Source: Mycobacterium angelicum | GTDB taxonomy: Bacteria; Actinomycetota; Actinomycetes; Mycobacteriales; Mycobacteriaceae | Direction: 5' to 3' | Assembly: GCF_002086155.1 (NCBI RefSeq) | Contig: NZ_MVHE01000019.1 | Location: 1 to 64,000, forward strand | DNA length: 64,000 nucleotides | Shown: in pieces, positions 1 to 8,550 of the stretch | Layout of the letters: every line of letters starts with the position of its first letter | Position numbering within the stretch: position 1 is the first letter of the stretch | Notes under the pieces: model-generated | Told to the model about the DNA's origin: nothing | The model's input: the letters and a program-made list of their open reading frames with translations, nothing else | The model's database searches: none | Program-made: the position numbers and the translations under genes

Positions 1-436
1 CGCCGCCGGCCCCGCCGTTGCCGTAGAGCCAGCCGCCGGCGCCGCCGTTGCCGCCCGGGGTGGTGGCGTTGGCGCCATCGCCGATGAGGGCGCGCCCGGT
101 CAGCGCGACCGACGGGGCATTGATCGCGTCGAGCAGTGCCTGGATCGGCGAGGCGTTGGCGGCTTCGGCGCTCGCATAGGCGCCCGCGCCGCCGGTCAGG
201 GCTTGCACGAATTGGCTGTGGAACGTCGACATCTGCGCACTGAGCGCTTGGTACTCGCGCGCATGTGTGCCGAACAAGCCCGCAATCGCCGCCGACACCT
301 CATCGGCAGCGGCGGCGGCCAGCGGGGTTGTGCTGACGGCGGCAACAAGATTAGCCGCGTCGATGTTCGCACCGATATCCGCCAAATCTGTTGCGGCAGC
401 TGCCAACATCTCCGGGACGGCAATAAGGTAAGTCAT
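1..436 (-). CDS. PE_PGRS family protein, N-terminal part (runs off the window)
   Basis: Reading the minus strand from the ATG at 436 gives [20 protein letters not shown] and then a complete PE domain of about 100 residues. It carries a YxxxE-type ESX secretion motif (Y-A-S-A-E, roughly residues 92-96). The linker with [10 protein letters not shown] follows, and then [12 protein letters not shown] glycine repeats that mark the beginning of a PGRS region at the window edge. A good ribosome-binding site (AGGAAGG) lies 7 bases before the start. PE_PGRS proteins are exported by ESX-5 to the mycobacterial surface, and no individual role can be given here. The C-terminal end is outside the window, so the length is unknown. 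A 75-residue frame on the same strand (196-423) is only a shadow of this gene. Confidence 0.93.
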   Translation of the reverse strand, partial: MTYLIAVPEMLAAAATDLADIGANIDAANLVAAVSTTPLAAAAADEVSAAIAGLFGTHAREYQALSAQMSTFHSQFVQALTGGAGAYASAEAANASPIQALLDAINAPSVALTGRALIGDGANATTPGGNGGAGGWLYGNGGAGG

Positions 437-853
437 GGCAGAACCTTCCTGCGGCTCGTCACGACTCGGCTATTGCCGGCTGATAAAGAAACCAATAGTT
501 TGCGGTGACGAGCTTGGCCTTGACACCAAACGTTGTCAGACGAGCTTTGAATAAATGCTGAACCGATGTTGAATCCACTGGTCAACGGCATATAACGGGC
601 GTGTGTAAGAGTCTTGACGGCGTCACCGGAATCGTTGGCGTGCCGCATGAGGTGTCCGAGAAATTGTAGAACGATATTCCAGTAAATGCGTTGTATTGCA
701 AACGGATTGAACCGCGACACGCCGCTGAGTCTGGTTGCTGCGCCGCCTTCGTAGCGATAAGTTCTGTCGCCACAACTAAATAGCGCGAGCCAGAGTGCAG
801 GCGAATTCGAAACGAAGCGTAAGTGATACGAAAAGCAAAGGGAGTGAATAGAA
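437..853. other. Intergenic region between PE_PGRS gene and LPMO relic
   Basis: These 417 bases separate two divergently oriented genes and look clearly poorer in GC than the flanks. They should hold the PE_PGRS promoter on the minus strand. The end near 838-852 carries a GGGAG-type ribosome-binding site for the GTG at 854. Small frames on both strands lack codon bias and recognisable motifs, and I see no RNA gene or clear repeat. Confidence 0.5.
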
Positions 854-1119
854 GTGAAGAATCGCCTGATATCTGTCATCGGTGTAACCGCACTCGTTCC
901 CAGCCTTCCGGTCGTCCTACCGATTGCCACGGCACATGCACATGGCTATATCGCGACGCCGGCCAGCCGGCAGGCGCAATGCGCCCAGGGACTCGTCCAG
1001 TCGAAGGCCCCAAGGACTTCACAGCTGCAGCCCCACACCGCCTACGACCCAACCTGGACCCTGGCCGCCACACCCGCTCTGTGGAAGGAGGCCTGACCGT
1101 CCGTCTCGGCTGCCCGTAA
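854..1119 (+). pseudogene. Relic of an AA10 lytic polysaccharide monooxygenase (chitin/cellulose-active)
   Basis: The GTG at 854, with a GGGAG site upstream, opens a clean signal peptide ending A-T-A-H-A. The next residues are HGYIATPASRQAQC, which is the hallmark mature N-terminus of AA10 LPMOs, where the exposed first His forms half of the copper histidine brace. After CAQG the frame loses similarity. The adjacent +1 frame then resumes with PVEGPKDF-AAAP near 1000-1035, matching the family's QSVEGPKGF segment. A small deletion with a frameshift near 980-1000 therefore broke the gene. The remaining roughly 130 residues of the domain, including the second His, are absent before Rv1691 starts at 1130. 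The family assignment of the N-terminus is strong. The exact lesion is inferred. Confidence 0.75.
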
Positions 1120-1129
1120 CCTGTAGCGG

Positions 1130-1969
1130 GTGGTCGACGACAGGCACGGGCGCAGCGATAAGCAACGACCGCGATCGGGTTCCGGCGGCGCGCCGCGGCG
1201 CGGTCCACGGCGCGAGCGTGATGCCTCGTGGTCGGGCCCCGGCCGCGCCCGACCAGTGCAGCCGCAGCAGGCCGGCGGCGACAAACCCCCCGCAGACGGG
1301 CCGGCGATTCCGCAGGGGGTGGACGCGCGGCAGTTGGCGCCCGAAATCAGGCGTGAGTTGAGCACATTGGACCGGGCCACCGCCGACACCGTGGCGCGGC
1401 ACCTGGTGGCCGCCGGCACCCTCCTCGACGACGACCCGGAAGCCGCCCTGAACCATGCCCGCGCGGCCCGGGCTCGGTCCTCCCGAATCGCCGCGATTCG
1501 GGAGGCGGTCGGAATCGCGGCCTATCACTGTGGCGATTGGGCTCAGGCGCTGGCCGAACTGCGGGCCGCGCGCAGGATGGGCAGCAAGTCGTCGCTATTG
1601 GCGCTCATAGCGGATTGCGAACGCGGCCTTGGGCGCCCCGAACGTGCCATCGAACTTGCCCGCGGCCCAGAGGCGGCGCAGCTCAGCGGTGACGACGCCG
1701 ACGAACTGCGCATCGTCGCGGCCGGCGCGCGTGCCGATCTCGGCCAGCTGGAGCAGGCGCTGACGGTGTTGTCCACTCCGCAGCTGGATCCAGCCCGCAC
1801 CGGTTCCACAGCCGCGCGCTTGTTCTACGCCTACGCCGACACGCTGCTGGCATTGGACCGCAGCCAAGAGGCGCTGCAGTGGTTTCTGCGCTCCGCGGCA
1901 GCCGACATCGACGGTGTTACCGACGCCGAGGACCGGCTGGACGAGCTGGGCTCGGCGGACGAAAAGTGA
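1130..1969 (+). CDS. TPR-like conserved protein, Rv1691 orthologue
   Basis: A 279-residue protein starting at GTG. The first ~65 residues are low-complexity and rich in Arg, Gly and Pro. The rest is alpha-helical with degenerate tetratricopeptide-like units (A-L-N-H-A-R-A-A-R, A-L-A-E-L-R-A-A-R, A-L-Q-W-F-L-R-S-A), as in the M. tuberculosis protein Rv1691 that heads the same gene string. No catalytic motif is visible, so a protein-binding scaffold is the likeliest role. The stop overlaps the GTG of the next gene, which implies co-translation with the phosphatase. The basic N-terminus might be shorter in vivo. Confidence 0.85.
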   Translation: MVDDRHGRSDKQRPRSGSGGAPRRGPRRERDASWSGPGRARPVQPQQAGGDKPPADGPAIPQGVDARQLAPEIRRELSTLDRATADTVARHLVAAGTLLDDDPEAALNHARAARARSSRIAAIREAVGIAAYHCGDWAQALAELRAARRMGSKSSLLALIADCERGLGRPERAIELARGPEAAQLSGDDADELRIVAAGARADLGQLEQALTVLSTPQLDPARTGSTAARLFYAYADTLLALDRSQEALQWFLRSAAADIDGVTDAEDRLDELGSADEK

Positions 1970-2973
1970 AAACGATTGCGCAACAATATGATTGCCTGCT
2001 CATCGACCTGGACGGGACGGTGTTTCGCGGCCGCGAAACCACCACTGGCGCGGTGGAATCGCTGGACGCGGTAACCGCCCGCAAGCTGTTCGTCACCAAC
2101 AACGCCTCGCGCAGCGCCGACGAGGTCGCGAGCCATCTGGGCGACCTAGGCTTCACCGCGACCGGCGAGGACGTCGTCACCAGCGCCCAAAGTGCCGCTC
2201 ACCTGCTGGCCGCACAGCTACCAGCCGAGGCCAAAGTGCTAGTCGTCGGCACCGATGCGCTGGCCAATGAGATCAGCGCTGTCGGGCTGCGTCCGGTGCG
2301 CGCGCACGACGACGAACCGGTAGCGGTGGTGCAGGGTCTGTCGATGACGATCGGGTGGGCTGAGCTTGCCGAGGCGGCCCTGGCCATTCGGGCCGGTGCG
2401 CTCTGGGTGGCCGCCAATATCGACCCGACGTTGCCCACCGAGCGGGGTCTGCTGCCGGGCAATGGGTCCTTCGTGGCCGCGCTGCGAACTGCCACCGGCG
2501 CCGAGCCGCAAGTGGCGGGCAAGCCGGCTCCGCAACTGATGAAAGATGCGGTGGGACGCGGCGATTTCAGCGCGCCCCTGGTCATCGGCGACCGGCTGGA
2601 CACCGACATCGAGGGCGCCAACGCCGCGGGGTTGCCCAGCCTGATGGTGCTCACCGGGGTGAATACCGCGCGCGATGCCGTGTACGCCGAACCCGCGCGG
2701 CGGCCCACTTATATCGGCCGGGACCTGCGCAGCCTGCATCAGGACGGCGAACTGCTTAAGGTGGCACCGCAGCCGGGCTGGCACGTCGACATCAACGGCG
2801 GCACGCTGACGGTCAGCGCCAACGGCGACCCGGACGATGAGCTGTCGATCGTGCGTGCCGTCGCCAACGCGGTGTGGGACGCCGCGATCGACGGACAGAC
2901 ACCGAGCATCGAACCCGGCGACGAGCAGGCCCGCGACGCCCTGGGGCGCTGGTCGATGATGCGTACCGACTAG
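1966..2973 (+). CDS. HAD-family glycerol-3-phosphate phosphatase, Rv1692 orthologue
   Basis: The start is taken at the GTG that overlaps the upstream stop (GTGA), giving VKTIAQQYDCLLIDLDGTVF and 335 residues. HAD motif I is D-L-D-G-T near residues 13-17, motif II is T-N-N-A-S, the conserved Lys is in A-G-K-P-A-P, and motif IV is G-D-R-L-D-T-D. The large C2-type cap between motifs II and III fits the NagD/PGP subgroup. In M. tuberculosis, Rv1692 is reported as a D-glycerol-3-phosphate phosphatase acting in glycerophospholipid polar-head recycling. The same role is inferred from similarity and synteny. It lies in the operon towards tlyA-nadK-recN. Confidence 0.9.
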   Translation: MKTIAQQYDCLLIDLDGTVFRGRETTTGAVESLDAVTARKLFVTNNASRSADEVASHLGDLGFTATGEDVVTSAQSAAHLLAAQLPAEAKVLVVGTDALANEISAVGLRPVRAHDDEPVAVVQGLSMTIGWAELAEAALAIRAGALWVAANIDPTLPTERGLLPGNGSFVAALRTATGAEPQVAGKPAPQLMKDAVGRGDFSAPLVIGDRLDTDIEGANAAGLPSLMVLTGVNTARDAVYAEPARRPTYIGRDLRSLHQDGELLKVAPQPGWHVDINGGTLTVSANGDPDDELSIVRAVANAVWDAAIDGQTPSIEPGDEQARDALGRWSMMRTD

Positions 2974-2996
2974 CCGCCCACTAGCGTAGGAGCGCA

Positions 2997-3173
2997 ATGA
3001 CTATCGATCCTGACGAGATTCGCGCGGAAATCGAATCCCTGCTCGCCCAGTTGCCCGAGGCCACTGACGGCGAGAACGGACCGTCTCTGGCCGAACTGGA
3101 AGACATCGCCCGACGTCTCTCCGAGGCGCACGACGTGCTGTTGGCTGCCTTGGAGTCGGCGGAGAAGGGCTGA
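2997..3173 (+). CDS. Small acidic conserved protein, Rv1693 orthologue
   Basis: A 58-residue frame beginning MTIDPDEIRAEIESLLAQL, with GTAGGAG upstream as ribosome-binding site and stop TGA at 3171. It sits between the phosphatase and tlyA exactly where M. tuberculosis has Rv1693. It is acidic and predicted to form two helices rich in Glu and Leu, possibly a short coiled coil. No function is known. Its conserved position and its good ribosome-binding site support it as a real gene. Confidence 0.85.
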   Translation: MTIDPDEIRAEIESLLAQLPEATDGENGPSLAELEDIARRLSEAHDVLLAALESAEKG

Positions 3174-3181
3174 GGGCGCGC

Positions 3182-3988
3182 ATGTCTCGGCGTGCCCGCG
3201 TTGACGCCGAACTGGTTCGGCGGGGCCTGGCACGATCCCGGCAGCAGGCCGCGGAGCTGATCGGCGCCGGCAAGGTGCGCATCGACGGCCTGCCGGCGGT
3301 CAAGCCCGCCACCGCGGTGGCGGTCACCGCGAACCTGACCGTGGCGGCCGAGGAACGCAGCTGGGTTTCCCGCGGAGCCCACAAGCTCATCGGCGCCCTA
3401 GACGCCTTCGATATCCCGGTGGCAGGACGGCGCTGCCTGGACGCGGGCGCATCGACCGGTGGCTTCACCGAAGTCCTGCTGGACCGGGGTGCCGCCGAAG
3501 TGGTTGCCGCCGACGTCGGTTACGGCCAGCTGGCGTGGTCGTTGCGCAGCGATCCGCGGGTGGTGGTTGTCGAGCGGACCAACGCGCGCGAGTTGACCCC
3601 CGAGGCGATCGGCGGGCCCTGCGACTTGCTGGTCGCCGACCTCTCCTTCATCTCGCTGGCGACCGTATTGCCCGCTCTGACTGGATGCGCTGCGCCGGGC
3701 GCCGATATCGTTCCCATGGTGAAGCCGCAGTTTGAGGTAGGAAAAGGCCAGGTCGGCACCGGCGGGGTGGTGCATGACCCGCAGTTGCGCATCGACTCGG
3801 TGCTCGCCGTAGCCCAGCGTGGCCAGGAGTTGGGATGGCACACCGTCGGCGTGACCGCCAGTCCGCTGCCGGGCCCGTCGGGCAACGTCGAATACTTCCT
3901 GTGGCTGCGTGCCCAAACCGATCGTGGCCTGTCGGGTGATGCGCTGGCAGCCGCCGTGCAGCGGGCCGTGTTGGAGGGACCGCGGTGA
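3182..3988 (+). CDS. tlyA: 16S/23S rRNA 2'-O-methyltransferase TlyA
   Basis: 268 residues. The N-terminus (1-65) is an S4-type RNA-binding domain beginning [20 protein letters not shown] Rossmann methyltransferase domain follows, with the SAM loop D-A-G-A-S-T-G-G-F near residue 88 and conserved Lys/Asp/Glu positions ([10 protein letters not shown]) typical of the K-D-K-E tetrad. TlyA methylates 16S rRNA C1409 and 23S rRNA C1920 in mycobacteria, and loss of it gives capreomycin/viomycin resistance. The start ATG is 8 bases after the previous stop. The end overlaps nadK as GTGA, so the two are translationally coupled. The sequence looks intact. Confidence 0.97.
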   Translation: MSRRARVDAELVRRGLARSRQQAAELIGAGKVRIDGLPAVKPATAVAVTANLTVAAEERSWVSRGAHKLIGALDAFDIPVAGRRCLDAGASTGGFTEVLLDRGAAEVVAADVGYGQLAWSLRSDPRVVVVERTNARELTPEAIGGPCDLLVADLSFISLATVLPALTGCAAPGADIVPMVKPQFEVGKGQVGTGGVVHDPQLRIDSVLAVAQRGQELGWHTVGVTASPLPGPSGNVEYFLWLRAQTDRGLSGDALAAAVQRAVLEGPR

Positions 3989-4908
3989 CCGAAGAACGTA
4001 CCGTGCTGCTGGTCGTGCACACCGGGCGCGATGAAGCGACCGAGACCGCCCGCCGGGTGGAGAAGGTGTTGAGCGACAAAGGGATTGCGCTGCGTGCGCT
4101 GTCGGCAGAGGCGGTCGACCGCGGCGGTGTACGGTCGGGTCCCGACGATATGCGCGGGCGCGGCGTCGGAATCGATCTCGTCGACGCCGACCCGCACGCG
4201 GCCGAGGGTTGTGAACTGGTGCTGGTCCTCGGTGGCGACGGAACATTCCTGCGTGCCGCCGAATTAGCCCGCAACGTCGGAATTCCGGTATTGGGGGTAA
4301 ACCTGGGCCGGATCGGCTTCTTGGCCGAAGCCGAGGCTGAGGCCATCGACGCGGTGCTCGAACACGTTGTCGCACAAGACTATCGGGTGGAAGAGCGGCT
4401 GACCCTGGACGTCGTGGTACGCCAGGGGGGCCGCATCGTCGATCAGGGCTGGGCACTCAACGAAGCCAGCCTGGAGAAGGGTCCGCGGCTGGGCGTTCTC
4501 GGGGTTGTCGTCGAGATCGACGGCCGCCCGGTTTCGACGTTCGGCTGCGACGGCGTGCTGATATCGACGCCCACCGGTTCCACCGCCTACGCGTTCTCTG
4601 CGGGCGGACCGGTGTTGTGGCCCGACCTGGAAGCAATCCTGGTGGTGCCCAACAACGCTCACGCACTGTTCGGCCGGCCGATGGTCACCAGTCCCGATGC
4701 CGCGATCGCGATCGAAATCGAGGCCGGCGGTCACGATGCCCTGGTGTTCTGCGACGGCCGGCGTGAAATGCCGGTCCCGGCCGGCAGCCGACTCGAGGTG
4801 ACCCGCTGCGCCACGCCGGTCAAATGGGCACGACTGGACAGCGCGCCGTTCACCGACCGGCTGGTGAGCAAATTCCGCCTGCCGGTGACGGGTTGGCGCG
4901 GGCAGTAA
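3985..4908 (+). CDS. nadK: NAD kinase
   Basis: 307 residues starting at GTG within the tlyA stop. It has the family signatures G-G-D-G-T-F-L-R-A (the GGDG phosphate-binding loop) and N-E-A-S, plus the stretch [16 protein letters not shown]. The length matches M. tuberculosis PpnK (Rv1695). The enzyme phosphorylates NAD to NADP with ATP or polyphosphate in the cytosol and controls NADPH supply for lipid synthesis. It ends three bases before the recN start. No anomalies were seen. Confidence 0.97.
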   Translation: MTEERTVLLVVHTGRDEATETARRVEKVLSDKGIALRALSAEAVDRGGVRSGPDDMRGRGVGIDLVDADPHAAEGCELVLVLGGDGTFLRAAELARNVGIPVLGVNLGRIGFLAEAEAEAIDAVLEHVVAQDYRVEERLTLDVVVRQGGRIVDQGWALNEASLEKGPRLGVLGVVVEIDGRPVSTFGCDGVLISTPTGSTAYAFSAGGPVLWPDLEAILVVPNNAHALFGRPMVTSPDAAIAIEIEAGGHDALVFCDGRREMPVPAGSRLEVTRCATPVKWARLDSAPFTDRLVSKFRLPVTGWRGQ

Positions 4909-4911
4909 CTG

Positions 4912-6663
4912 GTGCTTACCGAAATTCGTATCGAGTCGCTGGGCGCCATCAGCGTCGCTACCGCCGAGTTCGATCGCGGCCTGACCGTGCTGACCGGCGA
5001 AACCGGAACCGGCAAAACCATGGTGGTCACCGGCCTGCACCTGCTCGGCGGCGCCCGCGCCGACGCCAACCGCGTGCGGTCGGGAGCCAGCCGAGCCGTT
5101 GTCGAAGGTCGTTTCACCACAAGCGATCTGGACGGCGCGGTGGCCGCACAGCTGGATACGATTCTGGATTCCTCGGGGGCCGAACGCGACGAGGACGGCA
5201 GCGTGATCGCGTCGCGCTCGGTCAGCCGCGACGGTCCGTCGCGCGCCTACCTCGGCGGTCGCAGCATTCCCGCCAAGTCGCTCAGCGGTTTCACCAACGA
5301 GCTGCTCGCCTTGCACGGCCAGAACGACCAGCTGCGGTTGATGCGCCCCGAGGAGCAGCGCGGCGCGCTGGACCGGTTTGCGGTCGCCGGCCCGGCGCTG
5401 GAGCGCTACCGCAAGCTGCGCGACGCGTGGCAGTCGGCCCGCCGCGATCTCGTCGACCGTCGCAACCGGACCCGCGAACTGGCCCAGGAGGCGGATCGGT
5501 TGCAGTTCGCGCTCAACGAGATCGACGCCGTCGACCCGCAACCGGGCGAGGACGAGTCCCTGGTCGCAGACATCGTTCGGCTCTCCGAACTGGACACGCT
5601 GCGCGAGGCCGCGTTGACCGCTCGGGCGGCGCTGAGTTCCGACGACGCGGAGGGCCTCAGCGCTTCCGACGGCCTGGGCCGCGCCAGGGCGGCCCTGGAA
5701 TCCACCGACGACGCCGCGCTACAGGCGTTGGCCGAGCAGATCGGTCAGGCGCTGACGGTGGTGCTCGACGCCAGCGGCGAACTCGGCGACTACGTCGACG
5801 CGCTACCCGCCGATGCCAGCGCACTGGATGCCAAGCTGGCCCGGCAAGCTCAACTGCGCACCTTGACCCGCAAGTACGCCGCCGACATCGACGGTGTGCT
5901 GCGGTGGGCGACCGAGTCGCGCGATCGGTTGACCCAACTCGACATTTCCGAAGAGGGGCTGGCCGCGCTGAACCGCCGCGTCGACGATCTGGCGCTCGAA
6001 TTAGGCCAAGCCGCAGTCGATCTCAGCAAGATTCGGCGTAAGGCCGCCAAGAAGCTGGCCAAAGAGGTCACTGCCGAGCTGTCCGGCCTGGCGATGGCCG
6101 ACGCCGACTTCACCATCGGCGTGACGACGGATCCGGCCGACCGAGACGACCCCGCGGCACTGATCTTGCCGACGGGCGAACAGGCCCGGGCCGGCGCCGA
6201 CGGCATCGACCAGGTCGAGTTCGGCTTTGCCGCACACCGCGGCATGACGGTGCTGCCGTTGGCCAAGAGCGCGTCCGGCGGCGAGCTGTCCCGGGTGATG
6301 CTGGCGCTCGAGGTCGTACTGGCCACTTCCCGGAAGGAGGGGGCCGGCACCACGATGGTGTTCGACGAGGTCGATGCCGGCGTCGGAGGCTGGGCGGCGG
6401 TGCAGATCGGGCGCCGGCTGGCCCGGCTGGCCCGTACCCACCAGGTCATCGTGGTCACCCACTTGCCCCAGGTCGCCGCCTACGCCGACGTGCACCTGAT
6501 GGTGCAACCCAGCGGCAAGAACGGGGCCAGCGGCGTACGCCGCCTTTCCCACGACGAGCGGGTAGCCGAGCTGGCCCGGATGCTGGCCGGCCTGGGCGAG
6601 TCCGACAGTGGCCGCGCACACGCGCGCGAACTGCTCGATACCGCGCAGAACGACGACAACTAA
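4912..6663 (+). CDS. recN: DNA repair ATPase RecN
   Basis: 583 residues from GTG. An SMC-like ATPase with Walker A G-E-T-G-T-G-K-T near residue 30, a long charged helical middle (about 150-380) forming the coiled coil, the ABC signature A-S-G-G-E-L-S-R, and Walker B M-V-F-D-E-V-D-A-G-V-G-G. It helps repair double-strand breaks by RecA-dependent recombination. This is the last gene of the Rv1691-recN string. Only 26 bases separate its stop from the convergent flavoprotein gene that starts the accessory island, so the island's left border lies here. Confidence 0.97.
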   Translation: MLTEIRIESLGAISVATAEFDRGLTVLTGETGTGKTMVVTGLHLLGGARADANRVRSGASRAVVEGRFTTSDLDGAVAAQLDTILDSSGAERDEDGSVIASRSVSRDGPSRAYLGGRSIPAKSLSGFTNELLALHGQNDQLRLMRPEEQRGALDRFAVAGPALERYRKLRDAWQSARRDLVDRRNRTRELAQEADRLQFALNEIDAVDPQPGEDESLVADIVRLSELDTLREAALTARAALSSDDAEGLSASDGLGRARAALESTDDAALQALAEQIGQALTVVLDASGELGDYVDALPADASALDAKLARQAQLRTLTRKYAADIDGVLRWATESRDRLTQLDISEEGLAALNRRVDDLALELGQAAVDLSKIRRKAAKKLAKEVTAELSGLAMADADFTIGVTTDPADRDDPAALILPTGEQARAGADGIDQVEFGFAAHRGMTVLPLAKSASGGELSRVMLALEVVLATSRKEGAGTTMVFDEVDAGVGGWAAVQIGRRLARLARTHQVIVVTHLPQVAAYADVHLMVQPSGKNGASGVRRLSHDERVAELARMLAGLGESDSGRAHARELLDTAQNDDN

Positions 6664-6689
6664 TCCGGCCCCGGCCCGGGCCAGGCGCC

Positions 6690-8102
6690 TTATTTCAAGG
6701 CGAGCTGATAGCGATAGTGATACTGATCCGCGACAGCTGCCAGGGCCGTGGGCGACGAAGGTTCGTTCCCGGCGAACGACATGACCATGCGCTCGACGAG
6801 GCGAGTATTCGAATCGACTATGTTGCCGACCGTCTCGTGCGAGGTTGTCGCTCCGGTAATCCAGAGATTCCTTCGTCCCTGGCACCGCTCCATCTTCTCG
6901 ACAGCCCCGTCGCGAATGGCTTCTGACTGGAGCTGAGGTGAGTATTTCCAGCGGCATTGGCGAAGCACCTCGTTGACCACCGCGCCGTCGTCGAGGAGAT
7001 CAGTCTCGAGTTGGCCGAGCAACTCGGCATCGCTCTGGCCGCCGTCACCGTATTGATAGCAAACATAGAGATCCGGACGTGTCTGAGACCGGGCACGCGC
7101 AACAGGAGTCTTGTCCCCGGTTCGGCGGGCCCCGGCGACCTGCCCCCGGAAGATGGCGACCCGGTCCTGTACGCGGTCTTCCCAGCAAATGGTATCCATG
7201 TCGTGGAACCACCCTTTGACATCGACGAGCGTGGTGACATAGGCCCGCCAGCGCAGGGTTTCCGAATCGATCGGATACGCCTGCCGCTCGGTTTCGTCGA
7301 ACGGAAACCAGCCGGTGGCTTCGTCGAGTGGGGTGGAGATCACGAGGTGATCGAATTCGAAATCGCCCTGGTTGGTGTGGACGACGTAGCCGGCCTCGCG
7401 TCGGTCGACGCCGACCACCGTGTGTTCGAGGCGAACGTCGAGCTGGGCGGTCAGGTAGTTCCACAGCGGAAGCCAGCCGGGTGTGGGCTCCTTGACCTTG
7501 ATCAGGCCGGTGGCAAAAAGAGCCGGGGTATTCCAGCGAAGTCCGTAAAGCGCCGGAACGGCGTCGAGCGATCCGTAACCCATGGTGCCCATCGAGCGAA
7601 CCGCCAACCGGGTAACGACATCGAGCCCTCGCTCTGCGAGCCATCTGCCGAACGGTTCAGCAACCTCGTCGACCATGCGCCGGCCCGCGGTCCCGGCCGC
7701 ATCGCTGGGCGCACCATGCAGATCCCAGTTATGGAAGACCCGCCAGTCGGCGACATATCGTCTGATTTGGGTGAGGGCGTCGAAAATCCCGGCTTTGCTG
7801 CCAATCACATAGTCTTTGAAATCTAAGACGTCGCCCATCGCAGTCGATATGCGCTGCTTTTCTACAGCAAACAAACCGATATCTGCTTTCTTCATCCACC
7901 TCTTCACGGTGGTATACCCAAGCGGTATGTAACACGCACCGAGTTCGTGCCCAATGCCGTTGTGCTGCAAGGTAAAACACTTGCCGCCGACACGATCCGC
8001 TCGCTCGATCACGGTGATATCGGCAAAGCCTTTCTCCGTGAGCAATCGAGCTAGCGAAAGGCCGCCGGGGCCAGCGCCGATGATCCCAATCCTAGGTGAC
8101 AT
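6690..8102 (-). CDS. FAD-dependent polyunsaturated fatty acid isomerase-like protein (PAI family)
   Basis: 470 residues from the ATG at 8102 (MSPRIGIIGAGPGGLSLARL), with GGAAG about 11 bases upstream. An in-frame extension to 8342 has no family similarity and crosses a repeat, so it is not used. Visible features are the dinucleotide-binding GxGxxG, then V-I-E-R-A-D-R-V-G-G-K-C, and a C-terminal M-x-x-C-Q-G-R-R-N-L-W-I-T-G segment. Their spacing matches the Propionibacterium acnes linoleate isomerase PAI, a flavin amine-oxidase-fold enzyme that shifts a double bond to make conjugated fatty acids (from memory of that sequence). The position near a PUFA-type synthase fits. A general amine oxidase or desaturase-like role is the alternative. 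Confidence 0.75.
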   Translation of the reverse strand: MSPRIGIIGAGPGGLSLARLLTEKGFADITVIERADRVGGKCFTLQHNGIGHELGACYIPLGYTTVKRWMKKADIGLFAVEKQRISTAMGDVLDFKDYVIGSKAGIFDALTQIRRYVADWRVFHNWDLHGAPSDAAGTAGRRMVDEVAEPFGRWLAERGLDVVTRLAVRSMGTMGYGSLDAVPALYGLRWNTPALFATGLIKVKEPTPGWLPLWNYLTAQLDVRLEHTVVGVDRREAGYVVHTNQGDFEFDHLVISTPLDEATGWFPFDETERQAYPIDSETLRWRAYVTTLVDVKGWFHDMDTICWEDRVQDRVAIFRGQVAGARRTGDKTPVARARSQTRPDLYVCYQYGDGGQSDAELLGQLETDLLDDGAVVNEVLRQCRWKYSPQLQSEAIRDGAVEKMERCQGRRNLWITGATTSHETVGNIVDSNTRLVERMVMSFAGNEPSSPTALAAVADQYHYRYQLALK

Positions 8103-8124
8103 GCCGGCTGATGCTTCCAGCGCT

Positions 8125-8222
8125 TCTAAACAATTCCTCAACACTGGACCCGAACCAATAACGGCGCACCCTCGCCGGCCGCAAGCGCGTAGCGGGCGCG
8201 CTTTGTTGAGGAATTGTTTAGA
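8125..8222. repeat. Perfect 19-bp inverted repeat with 60-base spacer
   Basis: Left arm TCTAAACAATTCCTCAACA at 8125-8143 and right arm TGTTGAGGAATTGTTTAGA at 8204-8222, perfectly complementary, separated by a GC-rich 60-base spacer. The left arm begins 23 bases before the isomerase-like start codon. The AT-rich arms stand out from the surroundings. It could be a pair of operator sites read in opposite directions, an RNA stem in the leader, or the ends of a tiny mobile remnant. No transposase or target duplication is visible. Confidence 0.85.
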
Positions 8223-8233
8223 CGCATGTGAAG

Positions 8234-8282
8234 GATCGTGTTGTCCGTCACTTCGAGCACTAAAAGTGATGGGCGCCACAAC
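8234..8282. repeat. Degenerate repeat, copy A (left edge of lipid cassette)
   Basis: Matches 18372-18420 in the same orientation at 34 of 49 positions without gaps, with the best-conserved part GATCGTG..GTCCGTCA.TTC. Read on the minus strand, both copies contain a [V/M]TDxTI[L/V]H start-like segment preceded by similar codons. They may therefore be decayed copies of the beginning of one gene or of a leader. The two copies bracket the plus-strand cassette 8551-18358. Confidence 0.6.
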
Positions 8283-8550
8283 TGTCGCGAATCGTAAGGG
8301 GCGAAGCGATGTGTGTAGGCGCGCAGCGACATCGGCTGGCAAAACGCCAGGGTGACACCAACCTATCCAATGCGGCGGCTTTTCGGCGTGGAATGCGTTG
8401 CGGTCGAACGATTCTGATCGGGCCGTTTAATCGTCGTCTCGGAACGATCGTTTCGCGGTGTTTGCCAGCTTCGGCAATTAGTCACGAGCACAGACAGTTG
8501 CCTGGAGAGCTGATTTGCTGTGGCCGGTCTTGGATGTCCTGGAGGGTGTC

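Larger units (their letters stand above)
8103..8550. other. Divergent intergenic region: isomerase-like gene / cyclase gene
   Basis: 448 bases between genes that point away from each other. It holds a perfect 19-bp inverted repeat (8125-8143 / 8204-8222) and, next to it, one copy of a degenerate repeat (8234-8282) whose partner is near 18372. A further 6-bp inverted pair TCACTT/AAGTGA lies at 8248-8269. GGAGGG at 8541-8546 serves the cyclase start. The region should contain both promoters. I see no convincing small gene, although minus-strand frames through 8249-8332 resemble those in the partner repeat. Confidence 0.55.

Noticed and set aside
1..75. Short GC-rich tandem repeats as a mobile or CRISPR-like array
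   Set aside because: They are the codons of Gly-Gly-x repeats at the start of a PGRS domain.
6664..6689. GC-rich palindromic stretch as intrinsic terminator between recN and the isomerase-like gene
   Set aside because: It contains GGCCCGGGCC-type complementarity but no T-run on either strand, and only 26 bases are available.
8103..8342. N-terminal extension of the isomerase-like protein to 8342
   Set aside because: The 80 extra residues cross the inverted repeat, have no family similarity and precede the canonical FAD-binding start.
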